Origin: Rickettsiales bacterium | GTDB taxonomy: Bacteria > Pseudomonadota > Alphaproteobacteria > Rickettsiales > UBA1997 | DNA length: 13,663 nucleotides | NCBI GenBank assembly: GCA_031284025.1 | Contig: JAITAR010000015.1 | Coordinates: 1-13,663, forward strand | Reading direction: 5' to 3' | Part shown: piece by piece, positions 1 through 7,399 of the stretch | Layout: every line of letters starts with the position of its first letter | Numbering within the stretch: the first letter of the stretch is position 1 | Notes under the pieces: generated by a model | Seen by the model: the letters and a program-made list of their open reading frames with translations, nothing else | What the model was told of the DNA's origin: nothing | Database searches by the model: none | Made by a program: the position numbers and the translations under genes

Positions 1-266
1 GTAAAATTTTCTGCGGTGATATCATGAACTACAGCGGATTCTTCCCAGGATAGTAGTGTTGGAATTACAGTGCTAACTCCTTTACCATAGCCCATAGGAT
101 AAAAAATCATTATATTCCTGCTAGAGGCATCGGATATATATTTATTTTTATATTTTCCCAGTATTACGCCTTTTTCTACGAAGAGTCCTGTACTTTCAAC
201 GTATTTTATGGTTGGAGAAAGAGTCATTTCGCCTCTCTCTGCGTTTTTAGCGTTATTTTTTGCCAT
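1..266 (-). CDS. VirD4/TraG-like type IV secretion coupling ATPase, N-terminal part (runs off window)
   Basis: The first 88 residues are visible; the gene continues past base 1. Residues about 28-88 match the start of the VirD4/TraG nucleotide-binding domain: a G-x-x-L-G-K-Y segment, a P-loop-like FYPMGYGKGV (residues 55-64; the family usually has APTGSGKGVG), then VIPTLLSW and SAVVHDITAENF, the family's typical VIPNLL and VVxDIKGEN strands. Coupling proteins recruit substrates to a type IV secretion channel. Only 54 mostly polar residues precede the P-loop, so the usual two N-terminal membrane helices are absent, and the P-loop is atypical at three positions. The ATG start is supported by an AAAGGTGAT ribosome site 5-6 bases upstream and a near-consensus promoter at 315-342. 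It is divergent from the kinase gene. It could be a soluble paralogue or a degrading copy; the C-terminal half, with Walker B, would decide. Confidence 0.8.
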   Translation of the reverse strand, partial: MAKNNAKNAERGEMTLSPTIKYVESTGLFVEKGVILGKYKNKYISDASSRNIMIFYPMGYGKGVSTVIPTLLSWEESAVVHDITAENF

Positions 267-314
267 CCTATCACCTTTTTTTGATAAATTCTTAAAATCA
301 TAATTATGGGAATA

Positions 315-342
315 ATAATAATTATAGATCATAATATGTCAA
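315..342 (-). promoter_or_regulatory. Sigma70-type promoter for the VirD4-like gene
   Basis: Reading the minus strand, TTGACA (bases 342-337) is followed after 16 bases by TATTAT (320-315), one mismatch from the TATAAT consensus. It lies about 50 bases upstream of the ATG at 266 and points at it. Confidence 0.6.
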
Positions 343-460
343 GATAATTTTTATAATTATACATGCTACCATATTTGTGGAGCAAACAGCGTTTAAATTA
401 GCAGTATTTTGATAAAAAGTTACAATTAACCATAAAATAAATAATATTTATAAAATAACA

Positions 461-488
461 TTGACTTTTTGAAAAGATTATTTATCGT
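461..488 (+). promoter_or_regulatory. Possible promoter for the double-kinase gene
   Basis: TTGACT at 461-466 is followed after 16 bases by TATCGT at 483-488. It sits about 37 bases upstream of the ATG at 525. The -35 is good and the -10 only moderate. The 258-base divergent gap 267-524 otherwise holds only AT-rich sequence. Confidence 0.4.
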
Positions 489-524
489 TTTGTCTCGTAT
501 CAATTTTTGTTAGGAGAATTATTT

Positions 525-2600
525 ATGTCAGAAGAAAAGATAATTAGTTTTAAAACATTAGTGAAAGAGAAGGAAAAAGAAAATGAGAGGATAAGAAATA
601 CTTTGAATAAGGCCATACTAAATAAGGATCTGTTTGGAATAGTCAGTTACAAATATTATAATAAAGAAGAAAAACTAAATAGTTCTTTGTCTGCTATACC
701 CTCCGCGGTTGATGGAAAAGAAGTCGAATTTGTAGATGATAGTACAGATGACAAAGGCGTAAGAGCTGTAACCTATAGGGTTTACAGTGGAGAGTTGAAG
801 AAAAAAGTTCTAATAAAGGTCTTCAATAAAGCAATGGCATATGGTGATATAGATGAAATTGTCTTTCACAAAGCCTGTTGTGATATAGGTAAGGTAGAGC
901 TATCTCCAACTATTCACAACTACCAAGTTGATAAAAATACCCCTAAGGAAAAGGAAAATTCCTTTATCATCTGCGAAGACACATTATCATTAAAAACTTT
1001 TTCGGAAGTTTCCTCAAATTTTAATAAAGAGAAATCCAGAAATAATTGTGATAATTTAGCTAAAGTATTATTGAAATTGCAAGAACAAGGTCACACATGT
1101 CCGATAAATCCGAATAACATACGTGTCAGAGAAAATGGAAGCTTTGTAGTTAGTGATTTAAGTGGTATGAAAAAGTGTGTTCCTCTAAATTCAGATGAAT
1201 TGGAGAAATATGTTCCTGCTAATTCTACAGATAATCTTACTTATTTGGCTCCTGAAATTAACTGCGATAAAGATCACTACGCCAATTCAGACCTATGGGC
1301 TGCGGGAATGATAGTGTATCAAATCCTTTCACAAAATAAAATTTTTTCATCAAGTGAAGAATATAAGAATAAATTTAAAAATTGTTCAGCAGATGAATAT
1401 AAGAATATGCTTGAAGATTATTTAATAAATGGACCTCAATCTAATAAGATTAAACTATTTACATCGAAGAAAAATAAAGAAGAGGAAATAGAAAATTTTC
1501 CTAATAAGATTAAACTATTTACATCGAGGGAAAAGGAAATAGAAAATTTTCTTCGCGAAAGTAAAATAATTAATGAAAATGACAGTTTAAAAATTGAATA
1601 TAATAGAAGCTCTATTAATGGTATTTTGGTTCCAAAAGTTACAATTAATGGCATTGAAGCCATTGCTATCGGCGGCGGCTCGTATGGCTCCGTTTATAAA
1701 ATTAAAGGTAAAAACCAAGCAGGAGAAGACACAGACTATGCGCTCAAAATACCTCATTTTGAAAATAGTTTTAAAGAAAATGAAAGTGATATTGGTGATG
1801 AGATATACTATAAATTTCTGCAAAAAATGAAAAAAAATGATACTGTGTCAGAAGCCATGTTAAATATGGAATACTTTACAAATATCGATAAACGACCTGT
1901 CTCAATATCTGAGTTTTGTGAGAAAGGATCAATTGACGAGATATTGAATAAAAATAAAGATACTATAGATAAAGATGCTAGAAAAACGCCTGTTAATGCA
2001 AAAATGATATGCGACCTATTAGAAGTGCTAAAAGCATTTGAAGATGAGAAACTCGCCTATTTGGATATGAAGCCAGGTAATCTGGGCGTTAGAAATAATG
2101 ACTCTATCGCAATATTTGATTTTGGCAATATGAGACGTCTAAATGATATTAATGGAAAATCACCACCAACTGGGACTGTATGCTATACGGCACCAGAGAT
2201 AGCGGGAGTAAAAGGAGATTACAGCAAATCTGATATTTGGTCTTTGGGAGTTACTCTAGTGGAGTTATTGACAGGTAAAAATTTACTTAGAAATGATCAA
2301 GGCATGATCAATTTTACTTTATTTACTAAGGAGGATTTATTAAAAAATTTGGCGACTGAAGCAATCAATGGAATACCGAATATATTCGATGATGAAATAA
2401 TGCTTAAATCGCTTAAAGATTTGTTGACACAAATGTGTGTAATAGATCCTGAAAATAGAATAAGCGCAACAGATGCTTTGAAATCGGCTCGAAAATTGAA
2501 AGAAAGAGAAGAAATGCTCAAGAAATCTATACAAATCAACTCCGCCGATGAAGAGCTTGGTGACAAAAAACAGCAAAAAGATGACAAACCACCTCTTTAG
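525..2600 (+). CDS. Tandem pseudokinase-kinase protein (eukaryotic-like Ser/Thr kinase)
   Basis: This 691-residue protein contains two protein-kinase folds. The N-terminal one (about 50-290) keeps a lysine in LIKV (K98), an APE motif (242-244) and DLW (D256). Its catalytic loop reads TCPINPNN, so HRD Asp is Pro193, and DFG has become DLS (211-213); it is probably inactive. The second (about 375-670) has a glycine loop GGGSYGSV (383-390), ALK lysine K408, catalytic loop YLDMKPGN (D514, K516, N519; an LD, non-RD type), DFG (532-534), APE (556-558) and DIW (D570). It should bind ATP and phosphorylate Ser/Thr. No signal peptide or membrane helix is seen. The start at 525 follows TAGGAG by 8 bases; an in-frame TTG at 507 is less likely. 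The linker holds a tandem repeat. Position beside a secretion coupling ATPase suggests, without proving, a secreted effector; a bacterial regulatory kinase is the alternative. Confidence 0.85.
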   Translation: MSEEKIISFKTLVKEKEKENERIRNTLNKAILNKDLFGIVSYKYYNKEEKLNSSLSAIPSAVDGKEVEFVDDSTDDKGVRAVTYRVYSGELKKKVLIKVFNKAMAYGDIDEIVFHKACCDIGKVELSPTIHNYQVDKNTPKEKENSFIICEDTLSLKTFSEVSSNFNKEKSRNNCDNLAKVLLKLQEQGHTCPINPNNIRVRENGSFVVSDLSGMKKCVPLNSDELEKYVPANSTDNLTYLAPEINCDKDHYANSDLWAAGMIVYQILSQNKIFSSSEEYKNKFKNCSADEYKNMLEDYLINGPQSNKIKLFTSKKNKEEEIENFPNKIKLFTSREKEIENFLRESKIINENDSLKIEYNRSSINGILVPKVTINGIEAIAIGGGSYGSVYKIKGKNQAGEDTDYALKIPHFENSFKENESDIGDEIYYKFLQKMKKNDTVSEAMLNMEYFTNIDKRPVSISEFCEKGSIDEILNKNKDTIDKDARKTPVNAKMICDLLEVLKAFEDEKLAYLDMKPGNLGVRNNDSIAIFDFGNMRRLNDINGKSPPTGTVCYTAPEIAGVKGDYSKSDIWSLGVTLVELLTGKNLLRNDQGMINFTLFTKEDLLKNLATEAINGIPNIFDDEIMLKSLKDLLTQMCVIDPENRISATDALKSARKLKEREEMLKKSIQINSADEELGDKKQQKDDKPPL
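1441..1551 (+). repeat. In-frame tandem duplication in the inter-kinase linker
   Basis: Bases 1441-1500 (60 bp) are repeated at 1501-1551 (51 bp). The first 27 bases are identical and both copies end with the same GGAAATAGAAAATTTTC; the second has lost 9 bp (three codons), so the frame is kept. At protein level NKIKLFTS and EIENF occur twice. Confidence 0.95.
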
Positions 2601-2604
2601 AATT

Positions 2605-2652
2605 AGGGACTCGACTAGTTTTTATTAATTAATAAAAACTAGTCGAGTCCCT
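2605..2652. terminator. Perfect 48-bp palindrome, possible bidirectional terminator
   Basis: AGGGACTCGACTAG begins the left arm and CTAGTCGAGTCCCT ends the right arm. All 24 base pairs match around a centre at 2628/2629. The centre is AT-only (ATTAATTAAT). It begins five bases after the kinase stop codon and could end that transcript, but no U-run follows on either side, so a protein-binding site or a mobile palindrome is possible. Confidence 0.6.
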
Positions 2653-2715
2653 TGTTAAATAGAGCTGTGGTTTTAAACTACACTCTATATATTTTCATCT
2701 GGCAAAATTGTAGCT

Positions 2716-4065
2716 ATGCCAACGCATGGAACGACCGACACGATATTTGCTCCCCTTACCATAGAGGGAAAATGTGGTGTCTACGTCCTGAGGATATCCG
2801 GAAGTAAAGCACTTAAATGTCTACTTTCTCTTGGAATCAGTAGAAGATTCGAACATAGAAAAGCAACTCTATGCAGACTTAGAGATAGAAATGGCTCGGA
2901 CCTCGATAGAGCACTGGTTGTGTTCTTTCAAAGTCCCCGTAGTTTTACGGGGGAGGATGTCTGTGAAATTAGTTTGCACTGTTCTAGATACATCATAGAC
3001 AGGGTGTTTTCTATACTATCTGCTCTAGATGGTGTTAGATTTGCGGAAAATGGTGAATTCTCGAAAAGAGCTTTTTTGAATGGAAAATTTGACCTTGTAC
3101 AGGCCGAATCCATAGTTGATCTAGTTAATTCCGAGACGGAACTGCAGCACAGAAATGCAATTAGACAGCTGTCTGGTAAAAACTCTAGCTATTTCGAGAA
3201 ACTTCGCGAAGATATGATTGATCTAGCGAGCAATCTAGAGGGATATCTAGATTTTCCCGACGAGGATATGGGAATTGCTATTCAAATTGAATCCGAAGGT
3301 AAAATTACAGATCTAGTTGCTAGAGTAACTCAGATGCTAGATGATAATAATGTTGGAATCAGGGTAAAAAATGGCATAAAAGTTTCTATAGTGGGAAAAC
3401 CAAATGTAGGAAAATCAACTCTTTTAAATTTTATAGCCAACGAAGACTTGGCAATTGTTTCCGCTAGACCCGGAACAACTAGAGATGTGCTACAGATATC
3501 TTCCATAATCGGTGGTATTCCGGTCAAATTCTTTGACACGGCTGGCATAAGAGAAACTTCCGATGACATTGAAATTGAAGGAGTCAGAAGAGCGGTGGCA
3601 AATGCAAAAGATGCAGATTTCCGCATTTTATTGCTAGAACCTGATAATATAGCCATCGATCCAAAGATTAAAAATCTTATAGATAGTAACACTATTATTC
3701 TGCTGAATAAAATTGACCTGGCAACTGAAGAAAAAATTAAATCCATAGAGTTAAAATATCCGGGACTGATTGGAATATCGTTAAAACACGGTCTAAATAC
3801 AGATAAAATAAAGGGACAACTTCTGAGTCTTATAGAAAAAACTATAACACCATTTGTAAATAGTGGCATAACCCAAGAGAGGTATAGAATCGAATTGCTA
3901 GGAGTACTGAATAATTTGAAAAAAATAGATTTTAATCTGCAGCCTTTGGAAATTATTCTGGAACACATTCGCTGTGCGAGCCTCTGTGTTGGTAGAATAA
4001 CCGGGAAGATAAATGCCGATGAAATTCTCGATGAAATTTTCAGAAAGTTTTGCATTGGCAAATAG
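2716..4065 (+). CDS. mnmE: tRNA modification GTPase MnmE (TrmE)
   Basis: MnmE works with MnmG to install the (carboxymethyl)aminomethyl group on U34 of tRNAs for Lys, Glu, Gln, Leu and Arg. The 449-residue length is normal. The N-terminal tetrahydrofolate-binding domain begins TDTIFAPLT and contains VLRISG. The helical domain carries GEFSKRAFLNGKFDLVQAES. The inserted GTPase domain has G1 GKPNVGKST (227-235), G2 TTR, G3 DTAGI and G4 NKID. The C-terminus FCIGK (445-449) keeps the invariant Cys needed for the reaction. The ATG at 2716 gives the expected N-terminus although no clear Shine-Dalgarno site is present. It stands alone on the plus strand, 116 bases after the kinase gene, and converges on the tRNA-Gln cluster. 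The protein looks fully functional. Confidence 0.97.
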   Translation: MPTHGTTDTIFAPLTIEGKCGVYVLRISGSKALKCLLSLGISRRFEHRKATLCRLRDRNGSDLDRALVVFFQSPRSFTGEDVCEISLHCSRYIIDRVFSILSALDGVRFAENGEFSKRAFLNGKFDLVQAESIVDLVNSETELQHRNAIRQLSGKNSSYFEKLREDMIDLASNLEGYLDFPDEDMGIAIQIESEGKITDLVARVTQMLDDNNVGIRVKNGIKVSIVGKPNVGKSTLLNFIANEDLAIVSARPGTTRDVLQISSIIGGIPVKFFDTAGIRETSDDIEIEGVRRAVANAKDADFRILLLEPDNIAIDPKIKNLIDSNTIILLNKIDLATEEKIKSIELKYPGLIGISLKHGLNTDKIKGQLLSLIEKTITPFVNSGITQERYRIELLGVLNNLKKIDFNLQPLEIILEHIRCASLCVGRITGKINADEILDEIFRKFCIGK

Positions 4066-4113
4066 GGATAGCTGGTGTGCTTATGGTCAACGTTGCCGAC
4101 TACGGCCAAAGCG

Positions 4114-4187
4114 TGGCTGCTGTACCAGGACTCGAACCTAGATAAACAGAATCAGAATCTGTTGTCCTACCATTAGACGATACAGCA
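4114..4187 (-). tRNA. tRNA-Gln, anticodon CUG, with encoded CCA
   Basis: The minus strand folds into a full cloverleaf. The acceptor is TGCTGTA/TACAGCA (7 bp, U1-A72), followed by discriminator G73 and an encoded CCA. The D-arm is GTCTAATGGTAGGAC. The anticodon stem is ACAGA/TCTGT with loop TTCTGAT, giving anticodon CUG (34-36). A four-base variable region precedes the T-arm CTAGG/CCTGG with loop TTCGAGT. U1-A72 and G73 are glutamine identity features. The 5' end is the base directly after the stop codon of the rluB-like gene, so it is probably cut from that mRNA. A small GCCG/CGGC hairpin lies just downstream but without a T-run. Confidence 0.95.
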
Positions 4188-4937
4188 CTAGTCAACCTTG
4201 GCGAGTCTGCCGAGGGCATTTTCTATGGCTTTCTCCGAAACTTGCTTTATGCTGCCGGAGATCATCCCACCTAAATGAAACGGCCCGAAGGATATCCTTA
4301 TGAGTCTTACGACCCTCAGTCCAAAATAGTCCATCAGGTTTCGCACCTCCCTATTTTTACCCTCGCTAACGGAGATTAGCAACCAAGTATTGGTCGTGTT
4401 ACTTACTTTTTCAACAGAAATTTTAATTGGTAGATATTTCATTCCCTCTATGCTGATACCTTTTTTGGACAAATTGTCAATATTCGCGTTCAACCTGTCC
4501 AGAGAACCGTGAACTTTAACTCTGTATTTTCTCGTCCAGCCACTGTTGGGATGTTCTATATGCCTAGCAACGTCTCCATTGTTTGTTAGCAGTAGCAAAC
4601 CTTCCGTATCTATATCCAACCTACCTATACTTATAACTCGGGGCATGTTTTTTGGCAGAATTTCATAGATAGTTTTTCTCTTCTGCGGATCGTCGTTTGT
4701 GACTATATATCCTCTAGGTTTATAGAAGATCCACATCCTAATTTTATCATTTCTCCTTAGCAGCTTATTTTTTATTTTTATGGTTTGGTCCGTGATTAGG
4801 ACGACTGGAGTATCTATTGGCACTCCGTTCACTTTGATATGCCCCTCTGCTATCAGTCTTTCAGCCTCTCTTCTAGAACAGTAGCCGCTATTTGCTATGA
4901 GCTTAGCTATTCTAATTCCATTCACCTTTGTGTTCAT
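4188..4937 (-). CDS. rluB: RluB/RsuA-family rRNA pseudouridine synthase
   Basis: This 249-residue enzyme belongs to the family that converts a specific uridine in rRNA to pseudouridine. An S4 RNA-binding domain occupies about residues 6-60 (RIAKLIANSGYCSRREAE...IKVNG). The catalytic domain holds the family signature GRLDIDTEGLLLLTN (105-119), with D108 as the expected catalytic Asp, and EGKNREVRNLMDYFGLRVVRLIRISFGP near the C-terminal third as the second family block. No long C-terminal tail is present, which fits a compact RluB (23S) type, but the RluB, RluE and RsuA specificities cannot be separated firmly from sequence alone. Its ATG overlaps the suhB-like stop codon (ATGA), implying translational coupling, and its TAG stop abuts tRNA-Gln. 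Product function is confident; target site is inferred. Confidence 0.92.
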   Translation of the reverse strand: MNTKVNGIRIAKLIANSGYCSRREAERLIAEGHIKVNGVPIDTPVVLITDQTIKIKNKLLRRNDKIRMWIFYKPRGYIVTNDDPQKRKTIYEILPKNMPRVISIGRLDIDTEGLLLLTNNGDVARHIEHPNSGWTRKYRVKVHGSLDRLNANIDNLSKKGISIEGMKYLPIKISVEKVSNTTNTWLLISVSEGKNREVRNLMDYFGLRVVRLIRISFGPFHLGGMISGSIKQVSEKAIENALGRLAKVD

Positions 4938-5671
4938 ACGATAATACCTTTAATATCATCCATTAGTAGAGGATTGCTGAATATGGTGCCATCGGCACCG
5001 CTGTCCATTCTGTGGCATAGTCCACCGGCCTCAACGATAAATAGAGAGCCAAGCTTTAGCTCTTCCTCCCCGCCTCCAAAAACCACACTAGCATCGTATC
5101 TGCCACAGGCTGTGTAGCAGAAATCTAGTACATAGCAGTTATTAACCTCAAAATTTCGAAATTGAGAAATCACCTTGTCAAACAATTTTCCGCTCTGATC
5201 CTGTTTTATAGCAATTAAAACATTATCTGTTGCCGTCCTATTTGATACCCTTATCCTTCTGTCATTTATGAAGGCTCCTTTACCCTGGGCAGCTAGAAAT
5301 AATTCATTGCTAGCGTAATTATTCACCGCAGCGAGTGCGGCCACGCCATTTTTTTTTAGTGAAATGGCTGTAGCAAAATATGGTATTCCATGTAGCAGAT
5401 TACTTACTCCGCATAGACTATTCACATATATATCGCCGTCAGGATTTTTGCTACCACCCTTTCCGTATCCCTTGACAGTGACTGAATATTTTGGTCTCTT
5501 TTCGAGGAAAAAATCATACAGCCGACCATTGAGGTAGTCAACGGTCAGGTTTGTGAAATCGACGCTCCCTCTGGTATTTTGAAGATTTTCTAGCTCCCTA
5601 AAGTCTCTATGCACTTTACTCTCCACCAATCTGAGAGATTCCTTTAGCACATAGGCATCTGCACTGTTCAC
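4934..5671 (-). CDS. suhB: SuhB-like protein of the inositol monophosphatase family, active site degenerate
   Basis: The 245-residue protein aligns along the IMPase/SuhB fold: GVSNLLHGIPYFATAISL (88-105), NELFLAAQGKGAFINDRRIRVS (122-143), FCYTACGRYDASV and IVEAGG (212-217). However, the metal-binding motif that normally reads DPLDGTTN is NSLCGVSN (84-91), so both Asp residues are gone; the usual GEE segment is not recognisable before it; and the WD of the last metal motif is replaced by acidic and hydrophobic residues. Phosphatase activity is therefore unlikely. In Escherichia coli SuhB also acts as a partner of NusA in rRNA antitermination, a role that does not need catalysis, and this may be why the gene persists (inference). 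It starts with GTG at 5671 behind GAGGAG, about 13 bases upstream. It lies 158 bases after lysS and overlaps rluB by four bases. Confidence 0.8.
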   Translation of the reverse strand: MNSADAYVLKESLRLVESKVHRDFRELENLQNTRGSVDFTNLTVDYLNGRLYDFFLEKRPKYSVTVKGYGKGGSKNPDGDIYVNSLCGVSNLLHGIPYFATAISLKKNGVAALAAVNNYASNELFLAAQGKGAFINDRRIRVSNRTATDNVLIAIKQDQSGKLFDKVISQFRNFEVNNCYVLDFCYTACGRYDASVVFGGGEEELKLGSLFIVEAGGLCHRMDSGADGTIFSNPLLMDDIKGIIV

Positions 5672-5829
5672 TCTTCTATATTGTCTCCTCGCCTAATTAT
5701 TTCACGTTAAACTCTACCCCCAGAAGGGATTAGTTATGCTATGAAAGATATTTTCCAAAATTTAATTTCTCTACCCTTTTCTCGTGAAAATTTCAGAAAA
5801 TTATATCATATAAACTTGATCTGTGAAAG

Positions 5830-7341
5830 CTATAGATCACTTTCTCTGAGCTTCATGGTAGGAAATGCTATAACATCTCTGATGTTCTGTCTATTCGTCA
5901 GAAGCATAGTAAGTCTATCTATGCCTACACCAACTCCACCTAGTGGCGGCATTCCAAATTCCACACAGTGGAGAAAATTTCTGTCCATGGGCTGAGCCTC
6001 CTCATCGAAACTTCTGTGCATCTCCTGTTCGTGAAGCCTAAGACCCTGATCGACTGGATCGTTCAATTCACTGTAGGAATTGGCGACCTCTTTTTGAGCT
6101 ATGAATAGCTCGAATCTTTCGACCAAATTCTTTTTGCTGCTATCTCTGTGCCTTTTAGTCAAAGGAGATATCTCTATCGGATGATCTATCACAAATGTAG
6201 GCTGTACCAGATTTTTTTCACAGGTCTCTTCAAATAACTCTGCAAGGAGTTCTCCTCTATTTTTTTTTGTTTCGACGCTACAGCCCAATTTTTCCAGCTT
6301 ATCTACGGTCTCCTCTCTGCTGATGGTCTCCGGTTCTATCATTGCATAGCGACGCAGAGCATCCCACATGGTTATTCTCTCCCAGGGAACTCTGTAGTCA
6401 ATTTCAAAGTCACCAAATTTCAGAATAGTTCCTCCTCCCGTAAGTTTTCTAACTATATCCTCTATCATATTTTCTACCCGTTCCATCTGAAAATTATAGT
6501 CGCTGTAGGCCTCGTACCATTCAATCATGGTGAATTCCGGATTGTGCGTTGCATCACAGCCCTCGTTTCTAAAATTTTTTGCTATATCAAAAACTCTCTC
6601 AAAGCCTCCGGCAATTAGCCTTTTGAGATATAGCTCTGGACTTATTCTCAGAAAAAGATCCGAATCCATAGCATTGTGATGAGTTACAAAGGGCCTTGCA
6701 CTAGCACCACCATATATAGGCTGCAGCACCGGAGTTTCCACCTCAATGAAATTTCTAGCAATTAGATAGTTTCTTATCTCGCTGACTATAAAACTTCTTC
6801 TTCTAAATACATCTCGAACTCCATCATTTACCGCCATGTCGATGAACCTATGACGGTATCTCAGCTCTAAATCTGCTAGCCCGTGGAATTTTTCTGGCAT
6901 AGACGCGATGGATTTAGACAATAACTCTATACTTCTGCAGTGCAAACTAACTTCCCCCGTCTTTGTTTTGAAAACAAAACCTCTGACTCCTATGAAATCG
7001 CCTATGTCCAAATTTGGCAGAAGATTATTTTCCAGATCGGTAAGTTCTAGCTGCTGCAGGTATATTTGTATTTTTCCGCTGTCGTCATATATATCATAGA
7101 ACGAAGCCTTTCCCATTTTTCTTCTAAATCTAAGCCTCCCGGCAACGCTGTATTCATCCTCCTCTCTGTGCTCTTCGGCATTGAGATGAGCATACTTTTT
7201 CTGCAATTCGTCGGCACCAATGGTCTGCCTAAACATGTGTGGGTATGGATCTATCCCAAGCTTTCTAATGGACTCGAGTTTTTTCAGCTTTTGCTCGTCC
7301 ACCGTATCCGAGATTTTTAAGTATTCCAAATACTCTGTCAC
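5830..7341 (-). CDS. lysS: Lysyl-tRNA synthetase, class II
   Basis: The enzyme charges tRNA-Lys with lysine. At 503 residues it matches bacterial LysS. An N-terminal OB-fold anticodon-binding domain (about 60-145) contains VAGRLRFRRKMGKASFYDI. The class II catalytic core follows: motif 1 around IEVETPVLQPIYGGASARPF (199-218), motif 2 FRNEGCDATHNPEFTMIEWY (257-276), and motif 3 GVGIDRLTMLL (471-481). HPIEISPLTK and ELNDPVDQ are lysine-type features. The start is GTG at 7341 with only a poor ribosome site, but the N-terminus length is right. A TATAAT-containing promoter lies just upstream. It is the first gene of the minus-strand run lysS, suhB, rluB, tRNA-Gln. Many alphaproteobacteria instead use the unrelated class I LysRS. 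Confidence 0.97.
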   Translation of the reverse strand: MTEYLEYLKISDTVDEQKLKKLESIRKLGIDPYPHMFRQTIGADELQKKYAHLNAEEHREEDEYSVAGRLRFRRKMGKASFYDIYDDSGKIQIYLQQLELTDLENNLLPNLDIGDFIGVRGFVFKTKTGEVSLHCRSIELLSKSIASMPEKFHGLADLELRYRHRFIDMAVNDGVRDVFRRRSFIVSEIRNYLIARNFIEVETPVLQPIYGGASARPFVTHHNAMDSDLFLRISPELYLKRLIAGGFERVFDIAKNFRNEGCDATHNPEFTMIEWYEAYSDYNFQMERVENMIEDIVRKLTGGGTILKFGDFEIDYRVPWERITMWDALRRYAMIEPETISREETVDKLEKLGCSVETKKNRGELLAELFEETCEKNLVQPTFVIDHPIEISPLTKRHRDSSKKNLVERFELFIAQKEVANSYSELNDPVDQGLRLHEQEMHRSFDEEAQPMDRNFLHCVEFGMPPLGGVGVGIDRLTMLLTNRQNIRDVIAFPTMKLRESDL

Positions 7342-7371
7342 GTCAATAATACGTTCTCATTCAGAGCATGA

Positions 7372-7399
7372 ATTATAGAAGTTAAAAGTTTAAAAACAA
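7372..7399 (-). promoter_or_regulatory. Promoter for lysS
   Basis: On the minus strand, TTGTTT (7399-7394) is followed after 16 bases by a perfect TATAAT (7377-7372). It lies about 31 bases upstream of the lysS GTG, giving a short leader. Confidence 0.55.

Noticed and set aside
3330..4109. 259-codon open frame on the minus strand inside mnmE
   Set aside because: It lies opposite a complete, motif-bearing mnmE and encodes a Ser/Phe/Ile-rich protein with no recognisable pattern; it is an antisense shadow.
5741..5995. 84-codon plus-strand frame at the end of lysS
   Set aside because: Most of it overlaps the conserved lysS C-terminus in antisense and it lacks a ribosome site.
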